From JBDKUD01 sp050943315 (lineage in GTDB: Bacteria; Bacillota; Syntrophomonadia; Syntrophomonadales; Syntrophomonadaceae), in the NCBI GenBank assembly GCA_050943315.1, contig JBMNOY010000004.1:4289-68288 (forward strand): 64,000 nucleotides of DNA, read 5' to 3'. The position numbers were made by a program, and so were the translations under genes. Of this stretch, positions 8,532-14,926 are shown in pieces; position 1 is the stretch's first letter; every line of letters begins with the position of its first letter. The notes below the pieces were generated by a model. The model searched no databases and was not told where the DNA came from. It worked only from the letters and a program-made list of their open reading frames with translations.

Positions 8532-9347
8532 ATGACTTATGCCAGCCGATTTTTACGATTGGTTGATCCACCCATGCAGGGGCCAGATGTTTTAGCCGCC
8601 CAGAACCTGCTCAAACAAGCAGGATATAATCCCGGTTCCCTGGACGGGGTATTTGATGCGCAAATGCAGCAGGCGGTAATGGCTTTTCAAGTAGCTCATG
8701 ATTTAGCCGGTGATGGAATAATCGGGCCAATGACCTGGGCAGCCTTACAGGGCAATCCTTCCGGGCCAATTACCATCTGTATTGACACCGGGCAAAGGAT
8801 ACTATCATTCTGTTCACCTGGCTTTAAGAAAATATACCGGGTAGCAGTGGGCAAAAAGTCAACACCATCCCCACTGGGTGATTGGGTAATAACCCAAAAA
8901 GCAGTTGATCCCGGCGGACCTTTTGGGGTAAGGTGGATGCGGCTCAGTGTTCCCTGGGGTGGCTATGGTATTCACGGAACTAACAATCCTTCTTCCATAG
9001 GCAAGGCTGCCAGCCACGGATGTATCAGGATGTATAATAAGGATGTTATTGAATTATATGATATGGTCCCACTGGGTACACCGGTAAGTATCATCAATAA
9101 ATCATATACGGGCCGTATTCTGCGTCGCGGCAACAGGGGAAGCGATGTCAGAAGAGTACAAAATACTCTGAGGCAACTAGGCTATTACAAATATAAAGCA
9201 GATGGTTATTACGGGCCTAAAACCCGTCAGGCGGTTATTAATTTTCAAACTAATCAGGGACTTTGTGTGGATGGTGTGGTTGGAGCCAAGACCTATGACG
9301 CCCTGCAGGCTGCCCGTGACATAGCCGCTAACAACCAGGAACCCTAA
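8532..9347 (+). CDS. L,D-transpeptidase (YkuD) flanked by peptidoglycan-binding domains
   Basis: Predicted cell-wall or spore-wall crosslinking enzyme forming 3-3 peptide bridges. Domain order in the 271 residues: PG-binding-1 domain (about 18-75), YkuD catalytic domain (about 78-190), second PG-binding-1 domain (about 203-260). The active-site signature is complete: His148 (GIHGTNN), then His162 and Cys164 in SHGCIRM. No signal peptide or membrane segment is seen; the protein begins almost at the first PG-binding domain, as in B. subtilis YkuD, which also lacks a classical signal. The gene is divergent from the beta-propeller gene. Confidence 0.9.
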   Translation: MTYASRFLRLVDPPMQGPDVLAAQNLLKQAGYNPGSLDGVFDAQMQQAVMAFQVAHDLAGDGIIGPMTWAALQGNPSGPITICIDTGQRILSFCSPGFKKIYRVAVGKKSTPSPLGDWVITQKAVDPGGPFGVRWMRLSVPWGGYGIHGTNNPSSIGKAASHGCIRMYNKDVIELYDMVPLGTPVSIINKSYTGRILRRGNRGSDVRRVQNTLRQLGYYKYKADGYYGPKTRQAVINFQTNQGLCVDGVVGAKTYDALQAARDIAANNQEP

Positions 9348-9349
9348 AA

Positions 9350-9387
9350 AGGCAGAAAAACAAATAAAAGGAGGCAATCCTCCTTGG
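9350..9387 (-). terminator. Terminator of tRNA-Leu
   Basis: On the minus strand AAGGAGG-ATTG-CCTCCTT followed by a T-rich tract (TTTTATTTGTTTTT). It lies directly after the tRNA-Leu 3' end. On the plus strand there is no T-run, so it serves the tRNA rather than the transpeptidase gene. Confidence 0.75.
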
Positions 9388-9396
9388 TAAACATTA

Positions 9397-9481
9397 TGGT
9401 GCGGGCGAGAGGACTCGAACCTCCACGGAATTACCCGCCAGATCCTAAGTCTGGTGCGTCTGCCAGTTCCGCCACGCCCGC
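9397..9481 (-). tRNA. tRNA-Leu (anticodon UAG)
   Basis: 85 nt including encoded CCA. The acceptor stem GCGGGCG/CGCCCGC is perfect. Anticodon loop CTTAGGA gives UAG. A long variable arm and GGTTCGAGTCC T-arm are present, as expected for a class II tRNA. Confidence 0.97.
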
Positions 9482-9503
9482 ATTTATAAAAGGCACATTA
9501 AAT

Positions 9504-9532
9504 ATTATACATTTATGTTACCATTATTTCAA
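9504..9532 (-). promoter_or_regulatory. Promoter of tRNA-Leu
   Basis: On the minus strand TTGAAA, a 17-bp spacer and a consensus TATAAT, ending about 22 bases before the tRNA 5' end. Confidence 0.75.
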
Positions 9533-9614
9533 CCATAATAAACTATTGGAAATGCAATAAGCCTGCCGGAGATGGCAATAATAAAAAATGTATTTATTAA
9601 AAATAGAACGTATA

Positions 9615-9690
9615 TTTGCCAATGAGATAGCAATGCTTAGCCTGCTCGTGAACCAACACTTGATAAACACGTTGCAGAGTGGGAGGCAAA
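9615..9690 (+). other. Candidate structured RNA segment in a 326-bp intergenic region
   Basis: The stretch between tRNA-Leu and the small ORF has no gene but contains nested complementarity: TTTGCC (9615) pairs with GGCAAA (9685), enclosing CTGC-CGTG (9642-9650) paired with CACG-GCAG (9668-9677). I do not recognise a riboswitch family. The rest of the interval is AT-rich with nothing else seen. Confidence 0.3.
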
Positions 9691-9807
9691 GAAATAGCTC
9701 TTTAAATATTTATTTAAAAATTTTCATTTATGCCTTGTAATTGGCTGATTAACAGTTACGCAGGCGGAAATAATACTAAATGAAGAACCTATAAAGGGGG
9801 AAAAAGC

Positions 9808-9936
9808 TTGAAAAAGAAACTAAAGGACTTAGACGATTTAGAGAAAAGGGACGGCCTGCATACCCAGAAAAATGCCAACAAGCAAGGGGAAACACAGAAG
9901 AAACTGGATGACTGGGATCTTGACTTTATTCCCTAG
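9808..9936 (+). CDS. Small highly charged hypothetical protein (42 aa)
   Basis: Not recognised. The TTG-initiated ORF has a strong AAAGGGGG ribosome binding site at suitable spacing and is followed about 30 bases later by a clear terminator, so it sits in its own short transcription unit. The product is rich in Lys, Asp and Glu, with a repeated pattern (KKLKDLDDLEK near the start, KKLDDWDLDFIP at the end), no hydrophobic segment and no cysteine. It is likely soluble and perhaps largely helical or disordered. It could be chance, but RBS plus terminator on both sides argue for a real gene. Confidence 0.5.
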   Translation: MKKKLKDLDDLEKRDGLHTQKNANKQGETQKKLDDWDLDFIP

Positions 9937-9965
9937 ATAAATCAAATAATATATTTATCAATGAA

Positions 9966-9997
9966 CCTGCCGGCTATTATAAACGGCAGGTATTTTT
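9966..9997 (+). terminator. Terminator after the 42-aa ORF
   Basis: CCTGCCG, an 11-base loop, CGGCAGG, then TATTTTTAT. It lies upstream of the chemoreceptor gene and rules out an upstream in-frame ATG (9961) as that gene's start. Confidence 0.8.
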
Positions 9998-10080
9998 ATG
10001 TGTTGATTTTAAATAAAGGTAAACTTTGGTTATATGTCGAAGAAAAAATATTAAATAAAAAAATTTGGGGGGGGTTAAAT

Positions 10081-10938
10081 ATGACAACGGTTGCAATTGT
10101 AGGAGCAGGTCAGGGCGGATCATCAATTTTAAAGGCCTTTAAAGGGATTGACGGTGTTAGCATTATGGGTATATGTGATGTTAATCCAAATGCCCCGGGG
10201 ATCCTGCTGGCCAGGGAAAACGGTATTCCTACATATAGCGATCTCAACAACATTTTCAGTCTGGCTTCCCTGGATGTAATCATCGAAGCTACCGGGAACA
10301 GTAAGGTCCAGGAAATAATCGCCAATAATAAGCATCCCGAAACCCGGGTGGTCGATTCGGAAGGTGCCAATCTGATGATGATGCTGGTAAATTCACGAGA
10401 AGATATGATTCGAATATTGCACCAGGAAGCGGAAAATCTAGCTCGAATGTCGGCAGAACTATCTGAAACTATGAATCAGGTAAGTCAAGTGGTAGAAGAG
10501 GTAGCTTCCTACGCTAACCAGATTGCGGCCCAGGGAGCAGGTCTGATGGATTCAGCTCAGGAAGCAGTTGCCCACTTAGGAGAAACAGGTGAGGTGCTGG
10601 ACTTTATAAATAATATTGCGAAACAGACCAAGTTATTAGGATTAAATGCAGCTATTGAAGCCGCCCGCAGTGGGGAACATGGGAGAGGTTTTGCGGTAGT
10701 TGCGGATGAGGTGCGCAAGCTTGCGGAAAACAGTACCTTGTCAGTAAATAACATTTCCAAGATACTAAGTGACATAGAAAAGTCAGTTCAGGTTATAACC
10801 AACGGGGTAAACCAATCCGGACAAGCAGTGCAAAAACAAGCCAATTTAACGGAGGAAGCCCTGGCTAGTGTTCAGCACCTGCAGGCTATGTCCCAGGAAT
10901 TATCAGGATTGGCACAACACTTGACTAGCCTGGGTTAA
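10081..10938 (+). CDS. Soluble chemoreceptor with an N-terminal NAD-type Rossmann domain
   Basis: Predicted cytoplasmic methyl-accepting chemotaxis-type transducer. In 285 residues there are two parts. Residues 1-95 look like a dinucleotide-binding Rossmann domain: [10 protein letters not shown] (GxGxxG) on the first strand, an Asp at the end of the second strand (ICDVNP, Asp33) that usually favours NAD over NADP, and the oxidoreductase-like '[10 protein letters not shown]' strand. Residues about 105-285 are a coiled coil carrying the MCP signalling tip at 177-216 ([14 protein letters not shown], then [16 protein letters not shown]). No membrane segment is present. The ATG is chosen because a G-rich RBS (GGGGGG) precedes it and the upstream ORF region is a terminator. 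Its stop lies four bases from that of the convergent histidine kinase. No che genes are in the window; the sensed ligand is inferred. Confidence 0.85.
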   Translation: MTTVAIVGAGQGGSSILKAFKGIDGVSIMGICDVNPNAPGILLARENGIPTYSDLNNIFSLASLDVIIEATGNSKVQEIIANNKHPETRVVDSEGANLMMMLVNSREDMIRILHQEAENLARMSAELSETMNQVSQVVEEVASYANQIAAQGAGLMDSAQEAVAHLGETGEVLDFINNIAKQTKLLGLNAAIEAARSGEHGRGFAVVADEVRKLAENSTLSVNNISKILSDIEKSVQVITNGVNQSGQAVQKQANLTEEALASVQHLQAMSQELSGLAQHLTSLG

Positions 10939-10942
10939 TAAG

Positions 10943-13129
10943 CTAATCCTGAGCACTTTCAAATAGTACCTTAAAAGTACAACCACCCGGCCCGGTATCC
11001 AGGTCGATAATGGCACGATGTCTAGCGGCAATGCTGTAACAAACAGCCAGTCCCAGACCAGTGCCATTTTCTTTAGTGGTGACAAACGGTGTACCCAGCT
11101 GGTCAATTATTTCCGAACTTATTCCCGGTCCCTGGTCTTTTATGGCCAGAACCACCTTATCATCATCCATGTAAGTTTTTATTTCCAACTCTCCGCCTGG
11201 TTCCATGGCTTCTAAACCATTAAGGCTAAGATTAAGCAATAACTGTCGAATTTCATTTCCATCTATGGTAACTTGAGAAATATTCCCGGGACTCCAGATT
11301 ACTTTCTTATCCGATTTCATGGCTTCGGCAGTAATCAGGGGACAGAAATTTTGCACCAGGGCATTAAGGTCCTGGGTACGTAAAAAAATGGTCTTATCCT
11401 GAGCCAATGATAAGAATTCGGTAACAATGGTGTTGGTGGCTTTTAGTTCTTCAAACATCAAGTCAAAATAGGATTGATACGGGGCCAAAGCTTTTTCTTT
11501 CCTGAGAATTTGCAAAAAACCCTGTACTGTGGTCAGTGGGTTTCTTATTTCGTGGCCTATACTGGCTGCAATTTCCCCCGATAAGCGCAACCGATCCAAA
11601 CGGGCCATTTCTCTCTCCATTCTTTTGCGGTCGCTAATATCCCTGGCCCCTAAAACTATACCTACTTTTTGATTATTATCATCCCATAAGGGGCTGCCGG
11701 TTGCTTCCAGCCATATCCATTGATCATTTGTGTTCCGAAGCCGAAAGGTTATTTTACTGTCGTCTTTAATCTGCAGCAGGTGGTGGTCAGCAGGATCCAT
11801 GTACTCTGTCAGTGGCCTGTTCAGCATGGCATCAGGACTATAACCGAGTATTCTTTCACAAGAAGGACTTATATATTCAATAACTCCTTCCCGGTTAATC
11901 TGCAAAATGACATCCTGCATATTACTGGTAATGCGGCGCAATTGGTTTTCACTGTTTTTCAGGGCAATTTCGGCCTGCTTTTTGGTGGTTATGTCCTGGA
12001 CCTGAAACAGAAAACCTACTTTCGGCTGTTTTAGGGGGGTAATAAGAAAATCCAAATAACTCTTGTTATTTTGAGCAGGATTGTTTTGCTTAGTTGGAAA
12101 AAGGAATTCACCTTCGTAGCGAACAGACTCCCCATTACTAATGCGCTGCTTTATGTACCCGGGAAGGCCAGGGGTTTCAAACAGGTTTAATCCTACTATT
12201 TCATTAATTTGATTAACACCAAATATATTAAGTGATGCCTGGTTAGCGTCTACTACTACGCCACCTGTATCCACCAGCATAATACCAATAGGTGATTGCG
12301 AAAAAATATTGCGGAATTTTTCTTCACTGACACTTAGGGCTTCTTCTGCCTTTTTCCGTTGTGTGATATCAACCGTTACCCCTACCAGACCAAGTAGTTC
12401 TCCGACGGCATCTTGTACGGTAGCTTGATTATAAATAACATCGTGCAGTGAACCATCAGCGAAAGGCAATACTCCGTCGTAACACTGAATCCCGGGATTT
12501 TGCAGGAGAATATTATCCATTTTGGTATTAACTGCAGCCACATTAGCAGGAACCAGATCAGAATACCGCTTCCCAACAATATCTTCTTTGGGTACGCCCA
12601 TACAGGTTTCAAAAGCGGTATTGCAACCCAGGTAAACCCCCCGGGGATCCTTGTAATAGACTGGACTGGGGATAGTATCAATTAAGTGCTGTAGAAAACG
12701 TACCTGTTCGCGAACTTCCGCCTCCGCACTCTTGATCGGGGTTATATCTACCATTAATAGCGCCAGTATATGGTCAGCCGCCAAAAAGGCGCTAACCTTG
12801 AGGAAAGTGCGTGATTTGCGCACATAATACAGAAAATTGGTCCTGGAACCTTTTATTAATACTTCCTGCAGCTGTTCAACTATCGTATGGTCAATATGGG
12901 GCAGAACCTCTCGAAGGGTTTTCCTGGTAAGAGAACTTCCGGTTATTCCTAGCAATTTTATACAAGCCGGGTTAGAAGCTATTAACCTGTAATCCAGGAG
13001 ACTAGTCTGTTTATCTGGTGAAACTTCAAACAATGTCAGGCTTTCACCAGATGCATCCATAAAATTAAGTAACATACTCAGCTCATCCTTAACCGTAGCT
13101 TTATCTGTTCCCAAGCCTGAATGTTGCAT
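10943..13129 (-). CDS. Multi-PAS cytoplasmic sensor histidine kinase
   Basis: Predicted orphan sensor kinase, 728 residues from the ATG that has TGGGGGTT upstream (an ATG five codons earlier lacks an RBS). No transmembrane segments are evident. Four PAS-like domains are read at about 25-130, 146-258, 270-385 and 395-505, with the second and third ending in characteristic DIT.RK/KK linkers. The kinase core follows: H-box GHEIRNPLTTVQGFL with phosphoacceptor His526, N-box near 634-642 (LSLNGLEAM), G1 KDQGPGIS and G2 GTGLGLAV. The H-box style resembles sporulation phosphorelay kinases that feed Spo0F/Spo0A, which would fit a sporeformer, but no response regulator is adjacent so the partner is unknown. 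Confidence 0.9.
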   Translation of the reverse strand: MQHSGLGTDKATVKDELSMLLNFMDASGESLTLFEVSPDKQTSLLDYRLIASNPACIKLLGITGSSLTRKTLREVLPHIDHTIVEQLQEVLIKGSRTNFLYYVRKSRTFLKVSAFLAADHILALLMVDITPIKSAEAEVREQVRFLQHLIDTIPSPVYYKDPRGVYLGCNTAFETCMGVPKEDIVGKRYSDLVPANVAAVNTKMDNILLQNPGIQCYDGVLPFADGSLHDVIYNQATVQDAVGELLGLVGVTVDITQRKKAEEALSVSEEKFRNIFSQSPIGIMLVDTGGVVVDANQASLNIFGVNQINEIVGLNLFETPGLPGYIKQRISNGESVRYEGEFLFPTKQNNPAQNNKSYLDFLITPLKQPKVGFLFQVQDITTKKQAEIALKNSENQLRRITSNMQDVILQINREGVIEYISPSCERILGYSPDAMLNRPLTEYMDPADHHLLQIKDDSKITFRLRNTNDQWIWLEATGSPLWDDNNQKVGIVLGARDISDRKRMEREMARLDRLRLSGEIAASIGHEIRNPLTTVQGFLQILRKEKALAPYQSYFDLMFEELKATNTIVTEFLSLAQDKTIFLRTQDLNALVQNFCPLITAEAMKSDKKVIWSPGNISQVTIDGNEIRQLLLNLSLNGLEAMEPGGELEIKTYMDDDKVVLAIKDQGPGISSEIIDQLGTPFVTTKENGTGLGLAVCYSIAARHRAIIDLDTGPGGCTFKVLFESAQD

Positions 13130-13601
13130 AGCAAACCCCCACATAAAAACTGCTGTAAGACACTTATTTTAATTATAAACTTCATTATAAACAAGTTTAC
13201 CGCAAAATGGTAGAACGTAGTATTAAGATTAAGCATTATCAACATAATCTATATCAAGAATATAACTCCTTAGCTTTATTATTTACTCCAAAGTTTTGTG
13301 ATGCTGTTCGCTCTTACCTTAAGCTAGCTCCAGACCCGTGCCTCCCGGTGTCAGCGGGCTATACATGTATCCATAATAATATTATCGAATAATATGAAGA
13401 AGCTGTGAAATTAACCGGGTAATTATTTATAAAAATGTTAAACCAGTTAGAATATTTTTAGAATTTCCAGCATATAATAGTACATACTATAAAATTATTA
13501 AGATTTTTTTAAAACAGGGGTTGTGTTTTTTCGCTGCAGGTGATAAACTTCTAATCGTTGTTGAAATGTTCCCGTGAAAGATGATATAATACTTTTTGCG
13601 G
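13130..13601. other. 472-bp intergenic region before the tRNA cluster
   Basis: Holds AT-rich sequence between the kinase start and the tRNA cluster. Near its end is the tRNA promoter listed separately. A short 61-codon ORF (13207-13392) has no RBS and was not accepted. A small hairpin CCCG-GTGTCAG-CGGG lies near 13348. Nothing else supportable was seen. Confidence 0.4.
13561..13590 (+). promoter_or_regulatory. Promoter of the tRNA cluster
   Basis: TTGAAA, an 18-bp spacer and a consensus TATAAT, 11 bases upstream of tRNA-Gly. Confidence 0.75.
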
Positions 13602-13675
13602 GCGGGTGTAGCTCAATGGTAGAGCCCCAGCCTTCCAAGCTGGTCGCGAGGGTTCGATTCCCTTCACCCGCTCCA
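13602..13675 (+). tRNA. tRNA-Gly (anticodon UCC)
   Basis: 74 nt with encoded CCA. Acceptor GCGGGTG/CACCCGC; anticodon stem CCAGC/GCTGG with loop CTTCCAA (UCC); T-arm GGTTCGATTCC. First gene of a five-tRNA cluster. Confidence 0.97.
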
Positions 13676-13682
13676 TTTTTAT

Positions 13683-13759
13683 GTCCCTGTAGCTCAGCTG
13701 GACAGAGCAACGGCCTTCTAAGCCGTGGGTCGGGGGTTCGAATCCCTCCGGGGACGCCA
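13683..13759 (+). tRNA. tRNA-Arg (anticodon UCU)
   Basis: 77 nt with encoded CCA. Acceptor GTCCCTG pairs with CGGGGAC (one G-T pair); anticodon stem ACGGC/GCCGT with loop CTTCTAA (UCU). Confidence 0.97.
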
Positions 13760-13780
13760 TTTATTTAAAGTATTTGGTAT

Positions 13781-13858
13781 GGTGGGTATAGCTCAGTTGG
13801 CTAGAGCACCAGATTGTGGCTCTGGGGGTCGTGGGTTCGAGTCCCATTACCCACCCCA
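13781..13858 (+). tRNA. tRNA-His (anticodon GUG)
   Basis: 78 nt with encoded CCA and the extra 5' G(-1) facing C73 that is diagnostic of tRNA-His. Acceptor GTGGGTA/TACCCAC; anticodon loop TTGTGGC. Confidence 0.97.
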
Positions 13859-13871
13859 AATAATTATATCC

Positions 13872-13901
13872 TTGACATGAAGGCAATAATGAATGTATAC
13901 T
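13872..13901 (+). promoter_or_regulatory. Internal promoter before tRNA-Gln
   Basis: Perfect TTGACA, 18-bp spacer and TATACT, ending nine bases before the tRNA-Gln 5' end. It implies that tRNA-Gln and tRNA-Lys can be expressed separately from the three upstream tRNAs. Confidence 0.8.
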
Positions 13902-13910
13902 CTTTACCGT

Positions 13911-13985
13911 TGGGGTGTAGCCAAGCGGTAAGGCAACGGACTTTGACTCCGTCATTCGTTGGTTCGAATCCAGCCACCCCAGCCA
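13911..13985 (+). tRNA. tRNA-Gln (anticodon UUG)
   Basis: 75 nt with encoded CCA. Acceptor TGGGGTG/CACCCCA; anticodon stem ACGGA/TCCGT with loop CTTTGAC (UUG). Confidence 0.97.
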
Positions 13986-13997
13986 ATAACTAAATAT

Positions 13998-14073
13998 GGG
14001 CCATTAGCTCAGCAGGCAGAGCACCTGACTTTTAATCAGGGTGTCCGGCGTTCGAATCGCCGATGGCCCACCA
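13998..14073 (+). tRNA. tRNA-Lys (anticodon UUU), copy 1
   Basis: 76 nt with encoded CCA. Acceptor GGGCCAT/ATGGCCC; anticodon stem CCTGA/TCAGG with loop CTTTTAA (UUU). Identical to the inverted copy at 18873-18948. Last gene of the cluster. Confidence 0.98.
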
Positions 14074-14112
14074 TTTGAAAGTAAGTGACCGCGCAGGATA
14101 GCGCGGTTTTTG
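13998..14112 (+). repeat. 115-bp inverted repeat, left arm (tRNA-Lys plus terminator stem)
   Basis: Base-by-base comparison shows that the tRNA-Lys gene, its 15-base 3' flank and the terminator stem are identical, in inverted orientation, to 18834-18948. Identity stops at the first tRNA base on one side and just after the T-run begins on the other. The two arms enclose the ABC exporter cassette. Confidence 0.95.
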
Positions 14113-14117
14113 ATTTT
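14088..14117 (+). terminator. Terminator of the tRNA cluster
   Basis: ACCGCGC-AGGATA-GCGCGGT followed by TTTTGATTTTT. Confidence 0.9.
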
Positions 14118-14206
14118 TCTGATTACAGCAGGGCCGCGAACAGGTAAAAATAGAGGGAAGCGAGTAGCTCTTGTGGAATGTATGAACTTACAGTAAATGA
14201 GTTGGG

Positions 14207-14926
14207 ATGAAGAAAGTGAGTCATGATACCTTAATGCAACTAAAAGGAATTAGCAAGGTTTATGATATGGGTGAGGTACAGGTTACCGCATTAAAGGATA
14301 CCTCACTTGACCTTTATCAGGGTGAGCTGCTGGTAATATTAGGGCCCAGTGGTTCAGGGAAAAGTACCCTGCTGAATATTATTGGTGGTATGGATAAGGC
14401 CAGCAGTGGCAGTATCACTTTTGAGGATAAGAATTTAGCTGATGCCAGTGATGACCAACTAACAGCATACCGTCGTAACCAGGTGGGTTTTGTATTTCAA
14501 TTTTACAACTTGATTCCTGACCTCACCGCCCGGGAAAACGTAGAACTGGCGGCACGTTTGGTTAAGAATCCGTTGTCGGCCGAAGAATCTCTGTACAAAG
14601 TGGGTTTGGTGGAGCGCATGGATCATTTTCCCTCCCAGATGAGCGGTGGGGAACAACAACGGGTGGCTATTGCCCGGGCTATAGTAAAAAAACCGCGCCT
14701 GCTCTTATGTGATGAACCTACCGGCGCACTAGATTTTCAAACAGGAATAAGCGTACTCTCCCTGCTCAAGGAAATCAACCGGGAAAGTGGCTGTACGGTG
14801 ATAATAATTACTCACAATATGGCCATCGGGGCTATGGCCGACCGGGTAGTAAAAATGAGAAGCGGAGAAATAGCAGGTATTGAGAAAAATAATAATCCAC
14901 AGTCCCCGGAAGGGATTGAATGGTAA
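14207..14926 (+). CDS. ABC exporter ATP-binding protein (LolD/MacB type)
   Basis: ATPase subunit of a mechanotransmission-type (type VII) ABC exporter. The 239 residues contain Walker [10 protein letters not shown] (about residues 47-55), Q-loop FVFQFYNL, signature [14 protein letters not shown], Walker [13 protein letters not shown] and the H-loop at ITHNM. The 'GALD' D-loop form and overall length match LolD/MacB/FtsE-like ATPases. The RBS at the ATG is weak. It is followed by an FtsX-type permease with a seven-base overlap and an HlyD-type adaptor, the usual trio for export of peptides, lipoproteins or antimicrobials in Gram-positives. The substrate is not evident. Confidence 0.92.
   Translation: MKKVSHDTLMQLKGISKVYDMGEVQVTALKDTSLDLYQGELLVILGPSGSGKSTLLNIIGGMDKASSGSITFEDKNLADASDDQLTAYRRNQVGFVFQFYNLIPDLTARENVELAARLVKNPLSAEESLYKVGLVERMDHFPSQMSGGEQQRVAIARAIVKKPRLLLCDEPTGALDFQTGISVLSLLKEINRESGCTVIIITHNMAIGAMADRVVKMRSGEIAGIEKNNNPQSPEGIEW

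Noticed and set aside
9961..10080. N-terminal extension of the chemoreceptor
   Set aside because: It would translate a clear rho-independent terminator; the ATG at 10081 has a G-rich RBS and starts the Rossmann strand.
13207..13392. 61-codon ORF upstream of the tRNA cluster
   Set aside because: No RBS, no recognisable pattern, and composition like the surrounding non-coding DNA.
13551..13955. Antisense ORFs across the tRNA cluster
   Set aside because: They are reverse readings of tRNA genes, a frequent source of spurious proteins.
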